Below, piece by piece: positions 40,776 through 48,817 of a DNA stretch of 64,000 nucleotides (the first letter of the stretch is position 1; every line of letters begins with the position of its first letter). Location: contig NZ_JBEPNO010000010.1 of NCBI RefSeq assembly GCF_040546275.1, positions 124,001-188,000 of the forward strand. The letters run 5' to 3'. Both the position numbers and the translations under genes were made by a program. The notes under the pieces are model-generated. The model was given only the letters and a program-made list of their open reading frames with translations, was not told where the DNA came from and did no database searches. This DNA is from Nakamurella sp040546275. GTDB lineage: Bacteria; Actinomycetota; Actinomycetes; Mycobacteriales; Nakamurellaceae.

Positions 40776-42341
40776 ATGAGCCACACCGAGTCGTTCAAGA
40801 CCCAGCCGCCGCGGGGGCCAGAGATGATCAGCCGACCGAGTCACACCCGATCTTCGAGCGGGACGTTACTGGCGCTCGGGGCACTCACCACCGCGCTGCT
40901 GGCGGCGTTCTCGTCGCGGTACGGGTACCACCGTGACGAGCTCTATTTCCTGGCGTCGGGCCAGCACCCGGCGTGGGGGTATCCCGACCAACCTCCGCTG
41001 ACCCCGCTGCTGGCCCGGGCAATCTCATGGATCGCACCCGACTCGCTGACCGTCTTGCGCCTGCCATCGGCGATCATCGCCGGCATCGTGGTGGTGCTGA
41101 CCGGCCTCATCGCGAGAACCATCGGTGCTGGTCGCGCCGGACAGCTGCTCGCCGCGTGCTGCATGGGGGCAGCCGGCGGCACACTTGCCATCACGCACAC
41201 GCTGGGAACCAGTGCGCTGGACCTCCTGTGCTGGACCGTGCTCGGCTATCTCGTGGTGCGGATCCTGGCCGGCGCCGACAGCCGGTGGTGGCTCGTCGTC
41301 GGTGTCGTACTGGGCGTGGCGCTGGAGAACAAGTGGCTGGTCGGGTTCTTCGCCGTCGCGGTCCTGGCCGGACTGGCGATCGCCGGGCCACGCGAGTCGC
41401 TGCGGTCGCGGTGGCTCTGGGTCGGGGCGCTCATCGCGGTCCTGCTGTGGCTGCCGAACCTGCTCTGGCAGGCCCAGCACGGTTGGCCCCAGCTCGCGCT
41501 CTCCCGGTCGATCGCGGACGGCGGGTCGACCAGTTCCGAGCCGTGGTACCTGTTCGTCCCGCTCGAACTCGTCTTCATGAGCCCGCTGCTGGTGCCCGTG
41601 TGGGCCGCCGGGCTCGGCCGGCTCTTCGGCGCCGGCCTCGGACTTCCGCGTCGACGCGAGTTCAGCGCGTTCGGCTGGGCCTACGTCCTGCTGGCCGTCG
41701 TCTTCGTGGTCACCGGGGGCAAGCCGTACTACCTGGTGGGCTTCTATCCCGTCCTGTTCGCCGCCGGCGCGGAGCCAACGGTGGCGTGGTTGCAGCGCGG
41801 CCGGACGGCCGCTCGCCGGGTGGCCATCACCGCGGCGGTGGTGCTGAGCCTGCTGGTCGACGCGGTCATCTCGCTGCCGCTCCTACCGGTCGACACTCTG
41901 TCCGACAGCCCGGTGATGGCGCTCAACGCCGATGCCGGCGAGACCGTCGGGTGGCCGCAGTTCGTCGACACCGTTGCGGCCGCGTACCGGGCGGCGCCGG
42001 CGGGGTCGGTCCTGCTGATGGGCAACTACGGCGAGGCCGGAGCCGTCGACCACTTCGGGCCGGCCGATCACCTGCCGCACGCCTACAGCGGGCACAACGC
42101 CTACGGCCTCTGGGGCCCGCCCGGCGACCGTGATGCCACCGGGGGCGCCGCCGGATCCGCGGTGGCCGTCGGCATCGACCCGGACCGCCTGCGGCAATGG
42201 TTCGCCACGGTGCAGCCCGTTGCCACCATCGACAACGGCGTCGGCCTTGACAACGAGGAACAGGACGAGGTGGTCTGGCTGTGCACCGGTCAGCTGCTGC
42301 CGTGGAGCCGACTCTGGCCGCAGGTGCAACGGCTGGGCTGA
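40776..42341 (+). CDS. GT39-like (ArnT/PMT superfamily) membrane glycosyltransferase
   Basis: Product of 521 aa. After a polar 30-residue N-terminus, about ten membrane helices are visible. The first extracytoplasmic loop has YGYHRDELYFLASGQHPAWGYPDQPPLTP; the paired acidic residues (RDE) and GYPDQPP are hallmarks of the PF13231 GT-C family. LENKWLVGFFAVAVLAG and TGGKPYYLVGFYPVLFAAG are also typical. The soluble C-terminus ends with ELLPWSRLWPQVQRLG-like sequence. Such enzymes transfer a sugar from a polyprenyl-phosphate donor outside the membrane; the acceptor is unknown. The ATG is leaderless behind TAGATT. Confidence 0.85.
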   Translation: MSHTESFKTQPPRGPEMISRPSHTRSSSGTLLALGALTTALLAAFSSRYGYHRDELYFLASGQHPAWGYPDQPPLTPLLARAISWIAPDSLTVLRLPSAIIAGIVVVLTGLIARTIGAGRAGQLLAACCMGAAGGTLAITHTLGTSALDLLCWTVLGYLVVRILAGADSRWWLVVGVVLGVALENKWLVGFFAVAVLAGLAIAGPRESLRSRWLWVGALIAVLLWLPNLLWQAQHGWPQLALSRSIADGGSTSSEPWYLFVPLELVFMSPLLVPVWAAGLGRLFGAGLGLPRRREFSAFGWAYVLLAVVFVVTGGKPYYLVGFYPVLFAAGAEPTVAWLQRGRTAARRVAITAAVVLSLLVDAVISLPLLPVDTLSDSPVMALNADAGETVGWPQFVDTVAAAYRAAPAGSVLLMGNYGEAGAVDHFGPADHLPHAYSGHNAYGLWGPPGDRDATGGAAGSAVAVGIDPDRLRQWFATVQPVATIDNGVGLDNEEQDEVVWLCTGQLLPWSRLWPQVQRLG

Positions 42342-42402
42342 CCTGATCTGGAAACTCGCAGTGGCAGTTCTGGCAAGTCGCCTCCCGGCCGCCGGATCTC
42401 AC

Positions 42403-42408
42403 TAGAAT
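42403..42408 (+). promoter_or_regulatory. -10 box (TAGAAT) of a leaderless GGDEF transcript
   Basis: TAGAAT followed by six bases and GTG 42415. This decides the start in favour of the second of two consecutive GTG codons (42412, 42415). Confidence 0.5.
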
Positions 42409-42414
42409 TGTGTG

Positions 42415-43881
42415 GTGACGGAACGGGACGGGGTGATGGACGAGGTCGCGTCCGTCGTCCGGCTCGACACGGCGGGCGACGTCTACCGGCTGATCACCGA
42501 CATCCACGCCCAGCGTGACCTCGCCGGCACCATGCAGGCAGTGGTCGACGCCGTCGTGCAGGCGGTCGGGTTCGGAGTTGCGGCCGTCAGCATTGTCAGG
42601 CCGGACGGCCAGTTCAAGACCATCGCCGTGGCCGGCAGCGATCAGGCCCGCCACCAGCTGCTGGGGACGGAACGTCCGCTGTCGGAATACGAGGACGAGT
42701 TCGAGGTCGCCGACAACTGGGGCCGGCTCAAATTTGTCCCCGCCGAACGGGCCCCGGTCGACTCCTCGCTCGGTTGGGTGCCGGACCTCGCCGTCTCGTC
42801 TCATAGCAACGCGTGGCATCCGCTGGATGCTCTCTTCGCTCCCCTGCGGTCCTCGGCCGGAGAGCTCACCGGCGTGCTCTCGGTCGATTTGCCGCAGGAC
42901 GGACTGCGGCCGTCGGCGTCCCAGCGGCAGCTCCTGGAGGTGTTGTCGGTCGAGGCCGGCAATGCCCTGGACAACGCACTGCTCGCCGAGCGACTGCGCA
43001 CCGGCGAGGAGATCTTCCGGCAGGCATTCGACGGCACCGCCGGCGGCATGGCCCTGATCGGGATCGATGGTGACGACGCCGGTCAGTTCGTCAGGGTCAA
43101 TCCGGCGTTCTGCCGCATCGTCGGGTACGCCGCAGAGGAGCTTCTCCGGATGACTCCGGAGGATCTCACCCACGCCGAGGACCGTGCCACGGACAAGCAG
43201 CTGATCAGGGATCTGATCACCGGCCGATCCAACCTCTACCGGCGCGAGAAGCGATATCTACACCACCGGGGTACCCCGGTCTGGGTCACGGTGACGGCGA
43301 CCGTCGCCCGGTCCGATGACGGGTCGCCGCTCTGCGCGGTCAGCCAGGTCGAGGACATCTCCCTGCGGCGGGCCCAACTCGAGGAGCTGCACCACCAGGC
43401 GCGTCACGACCCGCTGACCAACCTGCCGAACCGGACGCTGATCTTCGAGCGGCTGCACCAGTCGGTCAAAGCCGCGCGTCTGCTCGGAAAACCGGGCGCT
43501 CTGCTGTTCCTGGATCTCGACGACTTCAAGCTGATCAACGATCAACATGGACACCGGGTCGGTGATCAGGTGCTGGCGATGATCGGTCCGCGTATCCGGT
43601 CCGTCGTGCGTGAACCCGATCTGGTGGGCCGACTCGGCGGGGACGAGTTCGTGGTGATCGCCGACAATCTCGACCTCGAGTCGGCACACCGGCTGGCTCA
43701 TCGGATCGAGGTCGCGGTGTCCGCGCCGATCACGAACAAGGGCGTCGCGGTCTCGCTCACCGTCAGCGTGGGCGCCAGCCCCATCACCGCGTCAGGCGGC
43801 GATGCTGCGCAGATCCTGCAGGACGCGGATCAGGCGATGTACCGGAACAAGACCGAGATTCGCCGACCGCGTCTGGGGTGA
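42415..43881 (+). CDS. diguanylate cyclase with GAF and PAS sensor domains
   Basis: Product of about 488 aa. A GAF domain covers about residues 15-185 (DLAGTMQAVVDAVVQAVGFG, VLSVDLPQDGLRPSASQRQLL). A PAS domain with a PAC tail follows (about 200-320; FVRVNPAFCRIVGYAAEELL, TVARSDDGSPLCAVSQVEDI). The GGDEF domain (about 325-485) has DPLTNLPNRTLI, LFLDLDDFKLIND and the intact active-site motif LVGRLGGDEFVVIAD. Catalytic residues for making cyclic di-GMP from two GTP are present. No I-site RxxD is obvious just before the GGDEF. No EAL domain is fused. No transmembrane segment, so a cytosolic sensor; the signal is unknown. Confidence 0.92.
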   Translation: MTERDGVMDEVASVVRLDTAGDVYRLITDIHAQRDLAGTMQAVVDAVVQAVGFGVAAVSIVRPDGQFKTIAVAGSDQARHQLLGTERPLSEYEDEFEVADNWGRLKFVPAERAPVDSSLGWVPDLAVSSHSNAWHPLDALFAPLRSSAGELTGVLSVDLPQDGLRPSASQRQLLEVLSVEAGNALDNALLAERLRTGEEIFRQAFDGTAGGMALIGIDGDDAGQFVRVNPAFCRIVGYAAEELLRMTPEDLTHAEDRATDKQLIRDLITGRSNLYRREKRYLHHRGTPVWVTVTATVARSDDGSPLCAVSQVEDISLRRAQLEELHHQARHDPLTNLPNRTLIFERLHQSVKAARLLGKPGALLFLDLDDFKLINDQHGHRVGDQVLAMIGPRIRSVVREPDLVGRLGGDEFVVIADNLDLESAHRLAHRIEVAVSAPITNKGVAVSLTVSVGASPITASGGDAAQILQDADQAMYRNKTEIRRPRLG

Positions 43882-44233
43882 TCGACCTGCGCAGCGTTTC
43901 CGCCGGGGAGCTGCTAGCTCGACGGGCCCATCAGCTGGCCGACGGGTGGGGTAGCTCCGCCGCCAGATCGGAGCGAAGAAGGCACGGAGCGGATGCATCT
44001 CGGCTTCCTGGTGGAATCTTGACGAGGCTCGCCGCGACCTTGATGGGCTGTTGAGGTGGAAGGAACCCCGTCACGGCTCTGAACGCGCCAGATGGACCAC
44101 CGATGACTCATCGTTGTGACCCAGAAGATTTCGTTACGACTGCGTGATGAGCATGCGGGTCCGACGTCTCATTGGCACAAGGGCCGAAGTGCAGTACTTC
44201 GATCACCGCATTCGACGGAGCAGGAACTTGCCG
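43882..44233. other. 352-bp non-coding gap
   Basis: No convincing gene on either strand. Short frames here lack RBSs and have atypical composition. I see no strong hairpin or tRNA-like structure. Confidence 0.5.
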
Positions 44234-44434
44234 ATGACTACCCGCCAGCAGCTCGACGCCCAGCTTGCCGAGATCGATCGCCTCAGCGCCGATGCGCAGC
44301 GCCGTACCGACGAGATCCTGGACCGCTGGGCCTCGGAACGCGAGCACGCTGCCTCGACCCAGGCACCTTTCGGATGGCGCAACCTCTGGCTGCACCGCCG
44401 TGAGGACGACCTCCCTCTTTCCGACGTCGGCTAG
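44234..44434 (+). CDS. small hypothetical coiled-coil protein (66 aa)
   Basis: Start ATG 44234 has AGGAA 7 nt upstream. The sequence TTRQQLDAQLAEIDRLSADA and QRRTDEILDRWASEREHAAS forms a charged amphipathic helix, followed by a WRNLWLHRREDDLP tail. No recognised family, no signal peptide. The frame is open to 44144, but the upstream part is basic and lacks an RBS. Confidence 0.5.
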   Translation: MTTRQQLDAQLAEIDRLSADAQRRTDEILDRWASEREHAASTQAPFGWRNLWLHRREDDLPLSDVG

Positions 44435-44461
44435 CGCCGGGCTTCTGCAAGACCCATGAAC

Positions 44462-44601
44462 TAGGCGTGATCCCGGTACGTGTCGCCTGACGCGTGACCA
44501 CGAGGGGTGTCGGGTTTTCTAGGCGTGATCCCGGTACGTGTCGCCTGACGCGTGACCACGAGGGGTGTCGGGTTTTCTAGGCGTGATCCCGGTACGTGTC
44601 G
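44462..44601. repeat. 58-bp tandem repeat, 2.4 copies
   Basis: Copies at 44462-44519 and 44520-44577 are identical, and 44578-44601 is a partial third copy. The third copy encodes the last residues DTYRDHA and stop of the minus-strand gene 44577-44861, so the array duplicates that gene's 3' end and flanking sequence. Confidence 0.9.
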
Positions 44602-44861
44602 GACTGACCAACGACACCCTTCGGCCCGAATTCCTCCAGGTAGGCGTCGATCGCCGCCACCAGGTTCGTTGCCACCTCGGGACGATCGTGCTCGACCAAG
44701 CCCTCCACCAGCTCGTCCAGCTGGTGTCGCAGGCCGCCGAGCCCCCAGGTCGCCGCCAGATCGGTGAAGCGTTGCGCAGCGTGCGACGCATTGATGGACA
44801 ACAACTTCTTCATGGCCTCGATCTCCTCGGGAGTCATCGATGGCGGTTCCTGCGTCATCAC
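44577..44861 (-). CDS. small hypothetical protein (94 aa)
   Basis: Starts at GTG 44861 or ATG 44858 with AAGGA upstream. The protein is acidic and helical: QEPPSMTPEEIEAMKKLLSI, HAAQRFTDLAATWGLGGLRH, LVEHDRPEVATNLVAAIDAY and LEEFGPKGVVGQSDTYRDHA. Nothing identifies a family. It lies 125 bp downstream of the ECF sigma gene on the same strand, at the position where an anti-sigma factor might be expected, but it has no membrane helix or zinc-binding anti-sigma motif. The last seven codons belong to the 58-bp tandem repeat. Confidence 0.6.
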   Translation of the reverse strand: MMTQEPPSMTPEEIEAMKKLLSINASHAAQRFTDLAATWGLGGLRHQLDELVEGLVEHDRPEVATNLVAAIDAYLEEFGPKGVVGQSDTYRDHA

Positions 44862-44986
44862 GTCAATCCTTCCGCTGGTCGACCTGCCCGGCGCCGCGGG
44901 AGCACCGGATCACGATGCCGCCCAGTATTCACCGCCCACTGACTTCACGGCCCGGTGTGCCACCGATCAGCCAGAGCGTGAGGCCG

Positions 44987-45634
44987 TCACGGACGGGCCG
45001 GAGGCACGGACTCCGGCGACCAGTGCTCGGCCAACCGGTTCCGTAGCTTGGCCATCCCGCTGTGCACCCGTGTCTTGACGGTGCCGGGCGAGACGCCCAG
45101 CAGGGCGCCGACCTCGAGATACGTGTAGCGATCGAAGTAGTGCAGGGTGATCGCCTCACGCTGTTGCAAGGTGAGGGCTGCCAGAGCTTCGCGCACCTGC
45201 GAATGCTCGGCACGCAGCTGGATCAGTTCGAAGACCGGATCGCGTCCGGTCCCGAGATCGACGTTGACCGTCATGTAGCGGAGGTCCCGGTCCCGGGCCG
45301 CCTGCGAGGACCTGACCCGGTCGACGGCTTTCGCGTGGGCCAGCACGGAGAGGAAGCCGGAGACCGTGCCGCGAGCCGGGTCGAACCGGTCCGCCTGCCG
45401 CCACACGGCGAGGAAGACCTCCTGGGTGACCTCCTCCGCCTGGTCGGGGTCCCTGATGATGCGGTGCACCTGACGATAGGTGGCGGTGCGATGTCGGCGG
45501 TAGAGCTGTCCGAATGCGCCCCGATCACCACCGGCAATTGCCGGTATCAGGTCGAGATCGCTGGCTTCACCGGTCGTTTCCGAACCGGTTCGCTGATGCA
45601 CTACGGGTGAAAGGATCGCTGGATGTGCGGTCAT
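44987..45634 (-). CDS. ECF RNA polymerase sigma factor (SigK-like)
   Basis: Product of 215 aa. The sigma-70 region 2 is clear: GAFGQLYRRHRTATYRQVHR, RDPDQAEEVTQEVFLAVWRQADRFDP (core-binding and -10 recognition). So is region 4: LTLQQREAITLHYFDRYTYL, EVGALLGVSPGTVKTRVHSGMAKLRNRL, the -35-binding HTH. Order and spacing match the SigK-type ECF group of Actinobacteria, whose members are usually held by a membrane anti-sigma encoded next to them. None is adjacent here. ATG 45634 has GAGG about 8 nt upstream. 45635-45916 contains no gene. Confidence 0.9.
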   Translation of the reverse strand: MTAHPAILSPVVHQRTGSETTGEASDLDLIPAIAGGDRGAFGQLYRRHRTATYRQVHRIIRDPDQAEEVTQEVFLAVWRQADRFDPARGTVSGFLSVLAHAKAVDRVRSSQAARDRDLRYMTVNVDLGTGRDPVFELIQLRAEHSQVREALAALTLQQREAITLHYFDRYTYLEVGALLGVSPGTVKTRVHSGMAKLRNRLAEHWSPESVPPARP

Positions 45635-45916
45635 GACTGGGCCTCATCTGACGAGGTCACCCGGCTGTCGTGTGCCGATGTCCCATGGGGACGGACACGG
45701 CAGGGACGGCGGGGTGAGCGGCGGGGCGAAGGGGCGGACGTATGTGTCCGGTGACACCGTGAGGTGCCGTGGCGATTGGCCCCGACGTCCGTGGGGACGA
45801 CGTCAGCGATCAGGGATCAGCGAGGGGTTTGGCGCCGTGGCACGCGCGAACGATCGCTCCTCACCGTGGGCGGAAGTGCACCGCGGTGGCGAGATCGACT
45901 GCGAGCGGGCAGACCC

Positions 45917-47647
45917 CTAGTCGGGTGAGAAGGACGGGCGGTGGGCGCAGCGCGCCATGCATGCCTCGTCCGAAGCGGACAGTGCCGCCAGTAGTGCGAG
46001 CTGCGCCGATGCGGCGCTGTCGACGACGTCCGAGGCGCAGGACGAACCGCCGACGGAACCGCCAGCGCCCGAACCGCCGGGGCCGTTCGATCCGCCGGAC
46101 GACGAGCTCGGCGCACCCGGGGCGGACGCCGGCGCGGGAATGCTCCCGTTCGGCGGCGGCCCACCCTGGCCGAGGAACTGGCCACTGGTCGAGGACGTCA
46201 CGGCGTGTCGCGCGAACGGGTGCGATGCACGAGCATCCTCGAGCGAGAGGTGAGCCGACCGGCTCGGAACGGACAGTGCCGGCGCAAGGAAAGCCTGGCC
46301 GGTCTTCGTCGGAGCGGCCGACGGAGGGGCCCAACCACCGCGGGCAGCGGTGGCGACCAGGCCATGGTGCGTCCCGATGGCGACGACGGCGTCCGTCCGC
46401 GTGCGGTGACCAGCCGAGGCGGACAACGGAGCGTTGCTTCCGAGCGCGACCGATGCCGGACGCCCGGAGACGGGACGCCCGGGGGCCGGATGACCGGGGT
46501 TGGTGGCGACTCCGTGACCGGATCCCGCGGCCTGGCCGGGCCGGGTCGGTTCAGTGGTGCCGCCTCCGTCGGGCGATCCGGGCGGGGTGGTCGACGGCGG
46601 GGTGGTCGACGGCGGAGTGGTCGACGGCGGAGTGGTCGACGGCGGGATGGCCGACGGCAGCGCGGCGGTTAGCGGCACCGGCGGGACGATGGGCGTCGTT
46701 CCGAGGACCGGTCCGGTCACCGGCGCCACCGGGTCGAGGATCGGTGCGACGACCGGGTCGAGTACCGGCGGGATCGGCACGACGATCGGCCCGGCGGCGC
46801 TCAGGATCGGTGACACCGTGTCGATGACCGGCTGGGTGATCGGGGCAACGGCCCTGGCCACGGGAGTGAGCACGGCGGCCACGCCACCGAGCACCGGCGT
46901 CACCGTCGCGGTCACCGGTGCCGCGACCGTGGCGACCAGACCGACCGTCGGCTTCACGACGCCGACGACCGTCCCGACGACGCCACCGATGGACGACGTC
47001 ACCGGCGCGACCGGCTGGGTCACTACCTTGATGACTGGAACGACCACCGGAACCACCTGTGTGACAACGGGAGCGGCGACGGCGATGACCGAATCCACAG
47101 GGCCAGCAACCGGTGTCGGTGCGGCCTTCACCGGCTTTGATGCTACCGGGCCGGGGGTGGACACCGGAGCGACGACCTTCGTCGGTGCAGTCCCAGACAC
47201 CACCGGCACGACAACCTCGAGCACCGGAACAACCTGCTGAACCACGGGTTTCACCACCGGTGCTGCTGATCCAGGTTTCGCGACAGGAGGTTTCGAGTCA
47301 TCGACGACTGGCGTCACCTCTGCTGCCAACGGTGTGACGACCGCCGGAGCGACCGGTTTGACCGCGACGACCACTGGCTCGACGATCTCGGCGACAACCG
47401 GCTTGACTGCGACGACCACCGGTTTGACCGCGGTGATCACCGGCGCGACGAGTTGCTGTGCGGAGCCGGCCACCTGGGACGACACCGGCAGAACCGGGAG
47501 GCCGGTTGGAGTGTCGGCTGATGCAGTGGATGCGATGGATCCGGCCAGCCAGGCCCCGGCGCTCAGGCCCACGATGATGCAGACCCGGGCGACGGTCCGG
47601 CGCAACGACGAGGGGGCGATCGGGTCGTACTCGACCGACCGTTCCAT
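45917..47647 (-). CDS. exported Val/Pro-rich repetitive protein (576 aa)
   Basis: From ATG 47647 the protein has a basic N-terminus and a signal-like helix (TVARVCIIVGLSAGAWLAG, then ASADTPTG). About 280 residues follow that are built almost entirely of Val, Pro, Ala and Thr in degenerate PVV/KPVV units (VAVKPVVAEIVEPVVVAVKP). A 15-bp DNA repeat gives five PPSTT units, then a Gly/Ser/Pro-rich region. The C-terminus (SCASDVVDSAASAQLALLAA) contains two Cys and is more ordered. Such low-complexity segments look like a wall-spanning stalk. No sortase signal, enzymatic domain or known family is visible. The frame extends to 47845, but the upstream part lacks export features. Confidence 0.65.
   Translation of the reverse strand: MERSVEYDPIAPSSLRRTVARVCIIVGLSAGAWLAGSIASTASADTPTGLPVLPVSSQVAGSAQQLVAPVITAVKPVVVAVKPVVAEIVEPVVVAVKPVAPAVVTPLAAEVTPVVDDSKPPVAKPGSAAPVVKPVVQQVVPVLEVVVPVVSGTAPTKVVAPVSTPGPVASKPVKAAPTPVAGPVDSVIAVAAPVVTQVVPVVVPVIKVVTQPVAPVTSSIGGVVGTVVGVVKPTVGLVATVAAPVTATVTPVLGGVAAVLTPVARAVAPITQPVIDTVSPILSAAGPIVVPIPPVLDPVVAPILDPVAPVTGPVLGTTPIVPPVPLTAALPSAIPPSTTPPSTTPPSTTPPSTTPPGSPDGGGTTEPTRPGQAAGSGHGVATNPGHPAPGRPVSGRPASVALGSNAPLSASAGHRTRTDAVVAIGTHHGLVATAARGGWAPPSAAPTKTGQAFLAPALSVPSRSAHLSLEDARASHPFARHAVTSSTSGQFLGQGGPPPNGSIPAPASAPGAPSSSSGGSNGPGGSGAGGSVGGSSCASDVVDSAASAQLALLAALSASDEACMARCAHRPSFSPD
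46586..46660. repeat. 15-bp in-frame tandem repeat, five units
   Basis: Units start near 46588, 46603, 46618, 46633 and 46648 and encode PPSTT repeats in the minus-strand Val/Pro-rich gene. The first four are nearly identical and the fifth diverges. A likely site of length variation between strains. Confidence 0.85.
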
Positions 47648-48037
47648 CGCGCTCACCCCGTCTCCGGCAGTCCCTGTTGACGACCGCCTGCAGCGTGCCG
47701 GATACCCGGCACGGACTTGTCCGATTCGAACGGTACGGCGCACCGAATGGCCTACGCCACCAAGTCCCCCGAAGTGATGGTGACCAGCACGAACGCCGTG
47801 ACGGGTGGTAACGGGTGACGATTCCCCGTCGGCAATCGAGTTCATCGTTCGAGGACGATGTCACTACGAGGACACTGACGGGCGGCGAGGTCGGTGAGCC
47901 GTCCGGCGTCGCGCCACCGGACCAGCTCGTCGCATTGGATCCCCAGGTTGGCCCGCATCGATCGTGCCGGTGGTGTGGACGCCAAGTGGTCGAACCGCAG
48001 CGGATTGGTCAGCCGGGGACATGGGTACGTACGTTCT
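47648..48037. other. 390-bp divergent intergenic region
   Basis: Separates the Val/Pro-rich gene and the DUF3072 gene. A 39-codon minus frame at about 47845-47961 (MRANLGIQCDELVRWRDAGR) has gene-like composition but no RBS or known family; I do not call it. No strong palindrome found. Confidence 0.4.
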
Positions 48038-48340
48038 ATGACTGAGAACAACACGCAGAACGACACGCAGAAGAACACCTCGGACGACAACACGATCGGC
48101 GCGACCCCGGACGTCATCGGCGGTACCGGACCGGACCCGGACAACTCGGCCAGCAAGAATCCGTCGGACTGGGTGACCGGTGACGAACCGATGACCGGAC
48201 CGCAGCGCAGCTACCTGGACACCCTGGCCAGGGAAGCCGGCGAGGAACTCCCCGGTGATCTCACCAAGGCGCAGGCTTCCGAGCACATCGACCGGCTCCA
48301 ACACGTGACCGGCCGGGGCACTCCCGACGGCGAGGCGTGA
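48038..48340 (+). CDS. DUF3072 domain-containing protein
   Basis: Product of 100 aa from ATG 48038. The polar N-terminus (TENNTQNDTQKNTSDDNT) is low-complexity. The C-terminal half DEPMTGPQRSYLDTLAREAG and LTKAQASEHIDRLQHVTGRG is the DUF3072 signature, a short helical module common in Actinobacteria and often described as a DUF3072 or SAP-like protein. Function unknown. Length is normal for the family. The next gene begins 47 bp downstream on the same strand. Confidence 0.8.
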   Translation: MTENNTQNDTQKNTSDDNTIGATPDVIGGTGPDPDNSASKNPSDWVTGDEPMTGPQRSYLDTLAREAGEELPGDLTKAQASEHIDRLQHVTGRGTPDGEA

Positions 48341-48387
48341 CCCGCAGCCGGACGGGACACGGCCCGGCAGGTGGTGAGGGTTCGGCC

Positions 48388-48744
48388 ATGGCTCTCCCGG
48401 AGATCGTCCTCGTCATCGATCCGGACGGGTCCGCCTGGGAAATGCCGTGGCCGGCCGAGACCGACCGCCCCGGCGCCATCACCGAGGCCCTCGGTGGCGA
48501 GACGAAGATGCGCCGCTGCGGCAAAGGCATCCTCGGATTCTCCTCGATCCACGCCCAGGCCTCGGGAGAGGAAGCCAATCCCTTCGCCACCGCGGCCTTC
48601 CTCGATCAGGGTGTCGAACTGGACCAGCCGCTCTTCGGCGCGGTGCTCTTCGCTCGGAATCCCAGCAAGGGCAGCGTGATCAAGGCCCTCACCCCGGCCC
48701 AGGCCGCCAACCTGATCGTCGTCACCGGCGCCCACCCGGCCTGA
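48388..48744 (+). CDS. hypothetical protein (118 aa)
   Basis: ATG 48388 has GTGAGGG about 9 nt upstream; the longer frame to 48337 adds only a basic tail overlapping the DUF3072 gene. The protein has an orderly alpha/beta look: LPEIVLVIDPDGSAWEMPWP, ETKMRRCGKGILGFSSIHAQ, LDQPLFGAVLFARNPSKGS and LTPAQAANLIVVTGAHPA. I recognise no family. The composition matches neighbouring genes, so it is likely real. Confidence 0.6.
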   Translation: MALPEIVLVIDPDGSAWEMPWPAETDRPGAITEALGGETKMRRCGKGILGFSSIHAQASGEEANPFATAAFLDQGVELDQPLFGAVLFARNPSKGSVIKALTPAQAANLIVVTGAHPA

Positions 48745-48817
48745 TCGTCACCGATATCGGGGCAGGCTGGGACAATCGGTTCATGGCCCGCTCCTCGACC
48801 CCCGCACCTTCGGGGAA

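Noticed and set aside
44462..44601. CRISPR-like appearance of the 58-bp repeats
   Set aside because: Units are directly adjacent without unique spacers, and no cas genes are nearby.
47842..48156. 104-codon minus frame upstream of the DUF3072 gene
   Set aside because: Its first half is antisense to the DUF3072 gene and it lacks an RBS. Only the last 39 codons look gene-like, which is not enough to call.
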